A stretch of DNA of 7,642 nt from Acidimicrobiia bacterium (GTDB lineage: Bacteria; Actinomycetota; Acidimicrobiia; Spongiisociales; ZC4RG35). Of this stretch, positions 1-5,006 are shown piece after piece (position 1 is the stretch's first letter; each line of letters starts with the position of its first letter). A program made the translations under genes and the position numbers. The stretch lies in the NCBI GenBank assembly GCA_009377735.1, contig WHTL01000187.1:1-7642 (forward strand). Direction: 5' to 3'. Below the pieces are notes generated by a model. That model searched no databases, had not been told where the DNA came from, and saw nothing but the letters and a program-made list of their open reading frames with translations.

Positions 1-855
1 AGCTATACCGTGTCCGACTCTGCCACCGGTGAGCCCATCGCCACCTTTCACATGGACCTACATCCCCGCCGGGGAACCTTCGGCCATGCAGCCGCATTTC
101 CCCTGATCCGGACCCGTCAACTCCCCGACGGGAGTCGCCAGCAACCCGAGGCCGCCATCGTCGCCAACTTCACCCGACCCACCACCGATAAGCCCTCTCT
201 GCTACAGCACCACGAGGTGGAGACGCTCTTCCACGAGTTCGGTCACATCCTGCATCAGGTCCTCAGCAGGACCGAATTGGCGTCGTTCAGCGGGACTGAG
301 GTGGAGCGGGATTTCGTGGAGGCGCCATCACAGATCATGGAGCACTGGACGTGGGAGCCCGAGATCCTGGAGCAGTTTGCCCGCCACCACGAGAGCGGGG
401 AGCCAATCCCCACCGAACTCATCGACTCCATGGTGGCGGTGAGAAGACTGAACCAGGCGGTGGCGACGCTTCGTCAGGTTCAGTTCGGGAAGCTCGATCT
501 GGAGCTGCACCGCACCGCCCCTGGGCGGGACCTCGACTCAATCGTTGCCGAAGTGGAGAAGGTCTCGTTGTTCCCCCACCACGAGGGCACCTTCTTCCCT
601 GCTTCCTTCGGTCATCTTCTCGGTGGATACGACGCCGGCTACTACGGATACCTGTGGTCGGAGGTCTATGGGGACGACATGTTCAGCCGGTTTTCCAAGG
701 AGGGCGTCCGCTCCTCCGAGGTGGGGGCGGACTATCGACGGGAGATCCTGGAATCCGGTGGCAGCCGCGACGCCCTAGACCACCTCCGCGCCTTCCTCGG
801 ACGCGACCCCGAAAACGGAGCCTTCCTAGAGAAGCTGGGCATCCCCCGCCCCTAA
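1..855 (+). CDS. M3 family zinc metallopeptidase, thimet-oligopeptidase-like (C-terminal part, 5' end outside window)
   Basis: This is the catalytic C-terminal part (284 residues) of a zinc oligopeptidase that cleaves short peptides, probably in the cytoplasm. The reading frame is open from base 1, so the GTG at base 10 is not the start; full M3A enzymes are roughly 650-700 residues. The zinc motif HEFGH lies at fragment residues 78-82. The third ligand, Glu107 in DFVEAPSQ, is 25 residues after the second His, as in thimet oligopeptidase. The substrate-binding block FGHLLGGYDAGYYGYLW follows at residues 203-219, with His205, Tyr210, Tyr214 and Tyr217. The tail (GGSRDALDHLRAFLGRDP) matches the normal M3A end, so the protein is complete at this side. 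Within the family it is closer to thimet oligopeptidase/Dcp/OpdA than to PepF. The gene converges on the small minus-strand gene at 1196-1387 and shares its terminator. Family assignment is secure; the physiological substrate is unknown. Confidence 0.95.
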   Translation, partial: SYTVSDSATGEPIATFHMDLHPRRGTFGHAAAFPLIRTRQLPDGSRQQPEAAIVANFTRPTTDKPSLLQHHEVETLFHEFGHILHQVLSRTELASFSGTEVERDFVEAPSQIMEHWTWEPEILEQFARHHESGEPIPTELIDSMVAVRRLNQAVATLRQVQFGKLDLELHRTAPGRDLDSIVAEVEKVSLFPHHEGTFFPASFGHLLGGYDAGYYGYLWSEVYGDDMFSRFSKEGVRSSEVGADYRREILESGGSRDALDHLRAFLGRDPENGAFLEKLGIPRP

Positions 856-1020
856 TTGCGAAGCACATAGGGACGGGATCTAGCCAAACGACGAGTGGCT
901 ACCTCCACTATGGCACCGGAAATCGCCAGGGGAGCGGTGGTGACTGGCGAGGTTGATGGGGGGACTCGAGGTAGGAGTGGAGGCGTGGAGAGTGCCCGCC
1001 CCCTCCGGCTCGCAGGCTCG

Positions 1021-1056
1021 CCACCTCCCCCTTCCGGGCCACCTCCCCCTTCCGGG
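1021..1056. repeat. Perfect tandem duplication of an 18-bp C-rich unit
   Basis: The unit CCACCTCCCCCTTCCGGG occurs at 1021-1038 and again, identical and directly abutting, at 1039-1056. It lies in the 3' noncoding region of the peptidase gene, 26 bases before the terminator hairpin. It is probably a slippage duplication. C-rich RNA of this kind resembles rut-like unstructured RNA, but only two copies are present and no function can be claimed. Confidence 0.9.
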
Positions 1057-1082
1057 GCAGGAAACAGTTACCCCAAACACAC

Positions 1083-1109
1083 AAGGACCCCGGCGAAGCC
1101 GGGGTCCTT
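1083..1109. terminator. Bidirectional intrinsic terminator between convergent genes
   Basis: The arms AAGGACCCCGGC (1083-1094) and GCCGGGGTCCTT (1098-1109) form a perfect 12-bp stem with a 3-base loop. Read on the minus strand, the hairpin is followed by a T-containing tail (GTGTGTTTGGGG), which suits the small minus gene ending at 1196. On the plus strand it lacks a clear T tract but lies downstream of the peptidase, as GC-rich actinobacterial terminators often do. It sits alone between two convergent genes, so it likely serves both. Confidence 0.8.
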
Positions 1110-1145
1110 GCTGATGAAGCCGACGCTGGAGGAGAGGGAGGATGG

Positions 1146-1166
1146 TTGCGACACTGGGTGTCGCAA
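1146..1166. repeat. Perfect inverted repeat, 9-bp arms with 3-base spacer
   Basis: The arms TTGCGACAC (1146-1154) and GTGTCGCAA (1158-1166) are separated by TGG. The repeat begins 29 bases past the stop of the minus-strand small gene and could be a first terminator hairpin for it, although no T tract follows on either strand. Its shape (two 9-bp half-sites, 21 bp overall) would also fit an operator for a dimeric repressor, but no promoter was recognised around it. Confidence 0.7.
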
Positions 1167-1195
1167 TGGAGACGTCGACTTCAAACCCTTGTTGT

Positions 1196-1387
1196 TCAGG
1201 TGCCTGTGGCTACCCGCCCTCGCACCCTGGGGAAACGCACTGGTGCGTGGCTGAAACAGTACTCCCTCTTGTTGTACTGACTCAACTTGGTGTCACAGTC
1301 TGCCTGTGCACACACCCGGTCCCTGCCATATCGGCGGGACGGACGGGACATCCCCTTGATTGCGGTGCCTTTTACGATGTCACTCAT
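1196..1387 (-). CDS. Small Cys/His (putative zinc-binding) protein, uncharacterised
   Basis: This 63-residue protein has an unassigned function. Its core has the spacing C26-x4-C31-x12-C44-x2-H47, with the conserved-looking stretch CDTKLSQYNKREYC, which suggests a single structural zinc site. From memory, the pattern C-x-T-x-L-S-x-Y-N followed by C-x2-H recurs in short uncharacterised actinobacterial proteins; I cannot confirm this by search. The flanks are basic (RPSRRYGRDR before it, VRFPRVRGRV after it), which would suit nucleic-acid or ribosome contact, but that is inference. The start at 1387 is supported by a near-perfect Shine-Dalgarno, AAAGGAGGG, 8 bases upstream; an internal Met13 has no such support. 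The gene diverges from PAC2 and ends before the terminator at 1083-1109. Codon usage and the ribosome site argue for a real gene despite its size. Function and partners are unknown. Confidence 0.75.
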   Translation of the reverse strand: MSDIVKGTAIKGMSRPSRRYGRDRVCAQADCDTKLSQYNKREYCFSHAPVRFPRVRGRVATGT

Positions 1388-1395
1388 GTGTCGGG

Positions 1396-1404
1396 CCCTC
1401 CTTT
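1396..1404 (-). promoter_or_regulatory. Shine-Dalgarno of the small Cys/His gene
   Basis: The minus-strand sequence AAAGGAGGG lies 8 bases before the ATG at 1387. It is the strongest ribosome-binding site in the window and is the main reason for accepting this short gene and its first ATG. Confidence 0.8.
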
Positions 1405-1456
1405 CCAGCTGCCCATAACAACAGCTCCGAGGCTCGGTTCATTCCTGACCCGTTCG

Positions 1457-1516
1457 GCGGTGGCTATCACCGCTAACGAGTCGACTATCACCAATTAGAC
1501 GTAAATCAGGCGTAAA
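1457..1516. promoter_or_regulatory. Cluster of phased short repeats between divergent genes
   Basis: The octamer CTATCACC occurs at 1464-1471 and 1485-1492, exactly 21 bp apart (two helical turns). The first copy overlaps an inverted repeat with arms GCGGTG (1457-1462) and CACCGC (1468-1473). Immediately after, CGTAAA occurs at 1500-1505 and 1511-1516, 11 bp apart (one turn). The cluster lies in the 170-base spacer between the divergent Cys/His and PAC2 genes, so it is a plausible regulatory site for either. No convincing -35/-10 pair was found here. Confidence 0.4.
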
Positions 1517-1557
1517 CCGTTCCACGGGTAGCCCCAGAACTGGGTAGGTTGGGGTAT

Positions 1558-2385
1558 ATGGAGCCTGTTCAGTGGTATGTGCCGCCCCCCGATCTGCGCA
1601 ATCCGGCCGCCCTGATCGCCTTCTCCGGATGGGGCGATGCCGGCGAGTCGTCCACCGACGCACTAGAACCGTTCCTACGCCGGGAAGCGGTTGAGGTTGC
1701 GACCATCGATCCCGACGACTTCTTCGACTTCCAGGTTCGTCGGCCCATCGTGCGACGGGAAGATGACGGGACCGAGATCGACTGGCCCGCAATCGACTTT
1801 CATACGGTCCCCTTCACCGACAGGGATCTTGTGGTCGTTAGGGGCGAAGAACCCAGTTTTGGCTGGAGGAAGCTGGGAGTGACGTTGGGGTCCGTATTGG
1901 GCACTCTGGGTGTTACCGAAGTGGTCACGATGGGTGCATACGTTGGCCATGTCGTGCACACCCTCCCGGTCCCTCTGGTTGCCTCCGCCGTAAACGATCG
2001 GACCATGCAACGCACCGGACTCGCATCATCGGAGTATGAGGGGCCAACCGGGATAATCGGTGTGCTCAACGCTCTGCTCGACTCGGATGGCTTCGATGTG
2101 ATCTCGGTATGGGCGGCCGTTCCCCACTATCTGTCGAGTCAGCCCTACCTCCCGGGGGCCCTGGCATTGGGGGAGAAGGCGTCCCGACTCCTCCGGCTGG
2201 ACTGGGAGGACACCGACATCCGCGACGCGGTGTCCAGCTACCGACACGCCGTGGACGTGATGGTGGAAGACGATGACGAGCTCACCGAGTACGTGCGTCG
2301 GGTCGAGGCGGAGATCGCCGAAGAAGTCCCCTCATCCAACCTCGTTGCCGAGATCGAGCGCTTCCTCAACGAGAACAACGGCTAA
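1558..2385 (+). CDS. PAC2 family protein (proteasome-assembly-chaperone-like fold)
   Basis: This 275-residue protein belongs to the PAC2 family, relatives of archaeal/eukaryotic proteasome assembly chaperones; the actinobacterial members have no firmly established role. Recognisable blocks are LIAFSGWGDAGES near residues 19-31, the central GAYVGHVVHTLPVPLVASAVND, then YEGPTGIIGVLNALLDSDGFDVISVWAAVPHYL. An acidic helical tail (DDDELTEYVRRVEAEIAEE, then EIERFLNENN) is typical of the actinobacterial subgroup. I chose the ATG at 1558 over the in-frame TTG at 1549 because the conserved N-terminus begins MEPVQWYVPPP. There is no good Shine-Dalgarno, but TAGGTT (1545-1550) ends 7 bases before the ATG, which would fit a leaderless transcript. 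The gene diverges from the Cys/His gene and converges on the bS22-like gene. No proteasome gene is in the window, so a proteasome link is only family inference. Confidence 0.9.
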   Translation: MEPVQWYVPPPDLRNPAALIAFSGWGDAGESSTDALEPFLRREAVEVATIDPDDFFDFQVRRPIVRREDDGTEIDWPAIDFHTVPFTDRDLVVVRGEEPSFGWRKLGVTLGSVLGTLGVTEVVTMGAYVGHVVHTLPVPLVASAVNDRTMQRTGLASSEYEGPTGIIGVLNALLDSDGFDVISVWAAVPHYLSSQPYLPGALALGEKASRLLRLDWEDTDIRDAVSSYRHAVDVMVEDDDELTEYVRRVEAEIAEEVPSSNLVAEIERFLNENNG

Positions 2386-2395
2386 GCCCCCAGGT

Positions 2396-2447
2396 GTTTT
2401 CGCGCGTCTAGACGTACCGATATACGTCCGCCTAGACGCGCGAGAAC
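2396..2447. terminator. Large hairpin downstream of PAC2
   Basis: The arms 2396-2411 and 2432-2447 pair over 16 bp with a single G-U wobble (core CGCGCGTCTAG with CTAGACGCGCG). Inside it a second stem pairs ACGTA (2412-2416) with TACGT (2423-2427) around a 6-base loop. It starts 11 bases after the PAC2 stop. No T tract follows on the plus strand, so it may act as an RNA 3'-end stabiliser or a U-less terminator. Confidence 0.7.
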
Positions 2448-2458
2448 GTGTTGGCACG

Positions 2459-2490
2459 AAAAAGATCGTGCCGTACGAGACGGCACGATC
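2459..2490 (-). terminator. Canonical rho-independent terminator of the bS22-like gene
   Basis: The arms 2464-2474 and 2480-2490 form a perfect 11-bp stem (minus strand GATCGTGCCGT / ACGGCACGATC) with a 5-base loop. On the minus strand it is followed directly by TTTTT (2463-2459). It begins 25 bases after the stop of the mini ribosomal gene. A third copy of one arm, GGCACGA at 2453-2459, could compete for the same pairing on the plus strand. Confidence 0.9.
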
Positions 2491-2515
2491 AGTTCCCATC
2501 AATCTGTCGGTAGGA

Positions 2516-2608
2516 CTACTTCTTCTGCTTGTGCCGGTTGGCCTTGAGTCGTTTGCGATACTTGTGCTTCGACATCTTCTTCCGGCGTTTCTTGACCAGG
2601 GAACCCAT
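2516..2608 (-). CDS. bS22-like mini ribosomal protein (AURKAIP1/COX24 domain)
   Basis: This 30-codon gene encodes MGSLVKKRRKKMSKHKYRKR followed by a further ten mostly basic residues and a TAG stop. The pattern MGSxxKKRRKxMxKxKxRKxL is that of the AURKAIP1/COX24 domain. In actinobacteria this is the roughly 33-residue small-subunit protein bS22, the bacterial counterpart of mitochondrial mS38. It is expected to bind 16S rRNA in the small subunit. About half the residues are Lys, Arg or His, and there is no acidic residue, as expected for an rRNA-buried peptide. AAGG lies 9 bases upstream of the ATG, a recognisable promoter sits further upstream and a canonical terminator follows, so it is a self-contained transcription unit. 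Genes this short are easily skipped by gene finders. The gene lies downstream of thrB in the same direction, with a 120-base gap. Confidence 0.92.
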   Translation of the reverse strand: MGSLVKKRRKKMSKHKYRKRLKANRHKQKK

Positions 2609-2624
2609 CTACCAAAACCTTAAC

Positions 2625-2643
2625 TAGGGGGATCTACCCCCTA
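2625..2643. promoter_or_regulatory. Perfect inverted repeat at the 5' end of the bS22-like transcript
   Basis: The arms TAGGGGG (2625-2631) and CCCCCTA (2637-2643) flank a 5-base spacer. They lie directly downstream of the predicted -10 box, around the expected transcription start, 17 bases before the ATG. The repeat could be an operator or a leader stem-loop. Its position suggests control of the mini ribosomal gene, but no binding protein can be named. Confidence 0.5.
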
Positions 2644-2672
2644 ATGATGGAGCCTCGGGGCACCGTCGTCAA
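2644..2672 (-). promoter_or_regulatory. Promoter of the bS22-like gene
   Basis: On the minus strand, TTGACG (2672-2667) is five of six matches to the -35 consensus, and CATCAT (2649-2644) is four of six to the -10. They are separated by 17 bases. The predicted start near 2637 gives a leader of about 30 bases carrying the AAGG ribosome site. Confidence 0.55.
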
Positions 2673-2677
2673 AACCT

Positions 2678-2705
2678 CCCAACGGTGTCGACTCTGATGT
2701 TTGGG
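2678..2705 (-). terminator. Weak candidate terminator of thrB
   Basis: On the minus strand, CCCAAAC (2705-2699) can pair with GTTGGG (2683-2678) with one bulge. TTTT follows at 2674-2671. It lies 24 bases after the thrB stop and directly abuts the promoter of the next gene. The stem is short and its loop long, so this is tentative. Confidence 0.3.
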
Positions 2706-2728
2706 AAGGAAATGGCCGCATTCGGTGG

Positions 2729-3580
2729 CTAGTCCAGGCCTTTCTCTGCTACCGGAAGGTGCAGGACTTCCGCGTCGACGTCGGAAACTCCCATTTTGAA
2801 AGCGTCGATTGCCTCGTCGGTGACCAGAGCCAGAACGGTCGGTCCCGATCCGGATACGGCAACATGCGCCGCACCCGACGAACGGGCCACCTCCATGAGT
2901 TCTTTCAGCTGGGGAAGGGCGTCACCTCGTATGACCTCGTGGATCTCATCGCCACCGGCACCCTCCAGCAGCGACGGGTCGCCTCCGGTGAGACCGGCGA
3001 CGAGGTGGGTCACTCGGGAGATGGTGCGTACGACGACCGCACGTTGGTAGGTATCGGAGATCGAACCTCTCGAGTCCTTGGTGTAGGTGGTGGTGGGGGG
3101 GATGAGGACGAAGGGCCGGTAGATGGGGTGGAGTTCGAGTCGTTGTGGGGGCATATAGTCACCACACATCACCAGACCACCAAAGACCGCCGCGGCGGCG
3201 TTGTCGCAGTGGCCCTCGAGTTCGGCGACGCGATCGTAAACATCCGTCGGGTCGAAATCTCGGTCGACGGCACGCCACGCTGCGGCGGTTCCGGCCGCGA
3301 TGGCAGCAGCCGAAGAACCCAGACCTTTCCCGAGGGGTATGGAGTTGTCGACGGAGAGCCGGAGGGGAATGTCGGAACCAACCGCACGGCGTGCCGAATC
3401 CAGGACAGCGTCGCCTGCTCCGTCGAGCGGGCTGTGCTCCCCGTGGTGGGTCACGGACCAGGATTCGGCCCGGACCGCCTCGACGCGGCACCGCAACTCG
3501 AGGGCGAGGGCGAGGACATCAAACCCCGGTCCGAGATTCGCCGACGATGCGGGAGCAGAGGCAGCGGCAGATTCGCTCAT
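2729..3580 (-). CDS. thrB: Homoserine kinase (GHMP kinase family)
   Basis: This 283-residue enzyme phosphorylates L-homoserine with ATP, the committed step toward threonine. All three GHMP motifs are visible: the N-terminal PASSANLGPGFD (10-21), the ATP-binding loop IPLGKGLGSSAA (81-92) and the C-terminal VSGSGPTVLAL (242-252). The segment EGHCDNAAAAVFGG (122-135) corresponds to the usual EGHxDNxxPxxFGG, and TKDSRGSI (167-174) stands where most homologues have T-x-x-A-R-x-x-L-P, so it is a somewhat divergent member. The length is slightly below the usual 290-310. The start at 3580 has no Shine-Dalgarno, but TACCCT ends 8 bases upstream, suggesting a leaderless transcript. It follows the alpha/beta hydrolase by 45 bases on the same strand. 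Neither thrA nor thrC, its common neighbours, is in the window. The enzyme call is firm; its co-transcription with the upstream genes is uncertain. Confidence 0.92.
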   Translation of the reverse strand: MSESAAASAPASSANLGPGFDVLALALELRCRVEAVRAESWSVTHHGEHSPLDGAGDAVLDSARRAVGSDIPLRLSVDNSIPLGKGLGSSAAAIAAGTAAAWRAVDRDFDPTDVYDRVAELEGHCDNAAAAVFGGLVMCGDYMPPQRLELHPIYRPFVLIPPTTTYTKDSRGSISDTYQRAVVVRTISRVTHLVAGLTGGDPSLLEGAGGDEIHEVIRGDALPQLKELMEVARSSGAAHVAVSGSGPTVLALVTDEAIDAFKMGVSDVDAEVLHLPVAEKGLD

Positions 3581-3588
3581 GTCGGGGC

Positions 3589-3594
3589 AGGGTA
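3589..3594 (-). promoter_or_regulatory. Candidate -10 box for a leaderless thrB transcript
   Basis: TACCCT on the minus strand fits the TAnnnT form common in actinobacterial -10 boxes and ends 8 bases before the thrB ATG, which has no ribosome site. No recognisable -35 is present, so the call is weak. Confidence 0.3.
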
Positions 3595-3625
3595 GATGAG
3601 CTCTCGCCCCGCCGCGCCATGACGC

Positions 3626-4504
3626 TCAGGTCCGGGCGGTGTTCTCCAGGATCGCGGGGATGATCTCGCCCCAGACATCGCTCTGGATGAGATGGGCGTT
3701 CCCGGCCAGTTTCAGGAGGCGCGTATCGGGAATTTCCCTCTGCAATGCGAGGGCGTGCTCGATGGGGAAGACGGGGTCATCTGTGCCGTGTATCACAAGG
3801 GTTGGTACCGAAATCTCACCGAGACGATGCCGAACGGCCTCGCCGTGACCCATGACGAAGTGATTGATCTGACTGGACGCGACATTGCGGACGCGGTCGT
3901 AACCGGCATCGATGCGCTTGCGCCAGGCAGCCGTATCGAACTCGTTGTCGCCGGCATAGAGGCGGAGGGAGTCGACGATGTGGTCCACGACGGCATCCCG
4001 ATCCGACCAGTCTGGTGCGGTGTTGCTGACGCCTTCGAGGAACGCATCGCTTGGAGGGGGGAGGTCATCGCCCCCCGGCGTGGTCGCCATGAGGGTGAGT
4101 GAGCTCACCCTCTCGGGGAATCGGACGGTCACCTCCTGGGCGATCCCGCCGCCCATGGAGACACCGACGAGGTGGGCATTTTCGATATCGAGCTCATCGA
4201 GAAGGCCGACCACATCCTCGGCGAGGTCGTTTGCGTTGTACCCGGGGGCCCCCGGCTCGTAGCTAACCGATTCGCCAGTGTCGCGGTGGTCGTAGCGGAT
4301 GACGAATCGCCCGCCTTCGACGAGGCGGATACAGAACTCGTCGTCCCAACCGTCCATCCCGGTGGCGGCGCCATGGATGAGAAGGATTGTGGGGTCTTCG
4401 GGGTCCCCCACTGTCTCGAGACAGAGATCGACCCCGTTGGCGTGGACGGTCCGGTGGTCGGCGCCGAACGGCAAGGGCCGTGTGGTCGCTTGGGTTGATG
4501 ACAT
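3626..4504 (-). CDS. Alpha/beta hydrolase, RdmC (aclacinomycin methylesterase)-like
   Basis: This 292-residue cytoplasmic hydrolase has a complete catalytic set. The oxyanion motif is LLIHGAATG (41-49), the nucleophile elbow GVSMGGG carries Ser116, the acid is Asp243 in HGTDDPVFP, and the base is His271 in GNAHLIQ. The strand RYDHRDTGES (70-79) and the layout after it resemble RdmC-type esterases, which remove methyl esters from polyketides, but the same fold serves many lactones and esters, so the substrate is open. There is no signal peptide. The start at 4504 has GGAG 7 bases upstream. The gene lies 79 bases downstream of the VOC gene and 45 upstream of thrB on the same strand. Its leader contains an 8-bp inverted repeat ending two bases before the ribosome site, so translation could be structure-sensitive. 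Family is certain, specificity is not. Confidence 0.88.
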   Translation of the reverse strand: MSSTQATTRPLPFGADHRTVHANGVDLCLETVGDPEDPTILLIHGAATGMDGWDDEFCIRLVEGGRFVIRYDHRDTGESVSYEPGAPGYNANDLAEDVVGLLDELDIENAHLVGVSMGGGIAQEVTVRFPERVSSLTLMATTPGGDDLPPPSDAFLEGVSNTAPDWSDRDAVVDHIVDSLRLYAGDNEFDTAAWRKRIDAGYDRVRNVASSQINHFVMGHGEAVRHRLGEISVPTLVIHGTDDPVFPIEHALALQREIPDTRLLKLAGNAHLIQSDVWGEIIPAILENTART

Positions 4505-4517
4505 GAGACTTCTCCGA

Positions 4518-4559
4518 GGCGGTGGGGTTCTACTTTCCTATTGAGACGTCTCCACCGCC
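4518..4559 (-). repeat. Inverted repeat in the leader of the alpha/beta hydrolase gene
   Basis: GGCGGTGG (4518-4525) and CCACCGCC (4552-4559) are perfect inverted arms separated by 26 bases. The 10-bp palindrome GAGACGTCTC occupies 4543-4552. On the minus strand the second arm ends two bases before the GGAG ribosome site of the hydrolase gene. It could be a leader stem-loop, a processing site or a U-less terminator for the VOC gene. Confidence 0.5.
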
Positions 4560-4583
4560 GGCAAGTCATCGGTCCTGGTGGTT

Positions 4584-4967
4584 CTAGCTGCCACTGCCGT
4601 AGGGTCGGGTGATGATCTCGAGGAAATGACCGCTGGGGCCCTCCCAATAGACACCACGGCCGTCGTCGTTGGTGTTGATCTCACCGAGGCGGCGGCGCCC
4701 GGGATCTGCCCAGTAGTCGAGGCCCCTCTCTTGGAGTCGCCCGAAGATGTCATCGAACTCGGCCTCGGACACAAGAAAGGCATAGTGCTGGGGCCGCACC
4801 GCACCATGGTCGTCGGCGAAGTCGAGTGACACGTTGTTTGATACCTCGACCACCAGGAAGGGGCCGAACACCACGGGGTCGTCCAATCCCAGGATCTCGG
4901 CCAGGAAGCGGGACGACTCCGCCTTGTCACGGACGTTGACGATGGTGTGGTTGAGTTCTACGGCCAT
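4584..4967 (-). CDS. VOC-superfamily (glyoxalase/dioxygenase-fold) protein
   Basis: This 127-residue protein carries one glyoxalase/bleomycin-resistance/dioxygenase unit of two beta-alpha-beta-beta-beta modules. Likely metal ligands in the expected places are His7 (LNHTIV), His61 (QHYAFLV) and Glu117 (GHFLEII), so the metal site looks intact. The first module ends in an ILGLDDPVVFGPF segment; the second carries GVYWEGPSGHFLEI, the usual VOC ending. Members include lyases, dioxygenases and drug-binding proteins, so no reaction can be named. I start at 4967 rather than the ATG 18 bases upstream because AAGGAG lies 6 bases before it and would otherwise be inside the coding region. It is 39 bases downstream of the FAD oxidase and 79 upstream of the hydrolase on the same strand, suggesting one transcript. 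Confidence 0.88.
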   Translation of the reverse strand: MAVELNHTIVNVRDKAESSRFLAEILGLDDPVVFGPFLVVEVSNNVSLDFADDHGAVRPQHYAFLVSEAEFDDIFGRLQERGLDYWADPGRRRLGEINTNDDGRGVYWEGPSGHFLEIITRPYGSGS

Positions 4968-4973
4968 ATCGAT

Positions 4974-4979
4974 CTCCTT
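4974..4979 (-). promoter_or_regulatory. Shine-Dalgarno that fixes the VOC gene start
   Basis: AAGGAG on the minus strand is 6 bases before the ATG at 4967. The alternative ATG at 4985 would place this ribosome site inside the gene and has no site of its own. Confidence 0.75.
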
Positions 4980-5006
4980 GGTCAAACCGTAGCCAACGGG
5001 CCAGCC

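Larger units (their letters stand above)
856..1195. other. Noncoding stretch between convergent genes
   Basis: These 340 bases lie between the peptidase stop and the stop of the small minus-strand gene. They contain a G-rich run (about 950-990), a C-rich run (about 1000-1056) with an 18-bp tandem duplication, a bidirectional terminator hairpin and a second inverted repeat. An open plus-strand frame (895-1254) runs through the terminator and into the opposite gene, has low-complexity Pro/Gly/Ser composition and no recognisable motif, so I do not call it a gene. No RNA gene was recognised. Confidence 0.7.

Noticed and set aside
895..1254. Open plus-strand frame of 119 codons after the peptidase
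   Set aside because: It runs through the terminator hairpin and into the opposite Cys/His gene, is low-complexity and has no recognisable motif or ribosome site.
1142..1498. Open plus-strand frame of 118 codons opposite the Cys/His gene
   Set aside because: It is antisense to a gene with a strong ribosome site and a clear Cys/His pattern, and its own sequence shows no domain.
1531..1557. Possible tRNA-like or riboswitch-like leader before PAC2
   Set aside because: The short CCCCAGAACTGGG stem is isolated; no cloverleaf or known riboswitch core could be built around it.
2759..3595. Long open plus-strand frame of 278 codons opposite thrB
   Set aside because: The minus strand carries all three GHMP kinase motifs; the antisense frame is a by-product of high GC and shows no motif.
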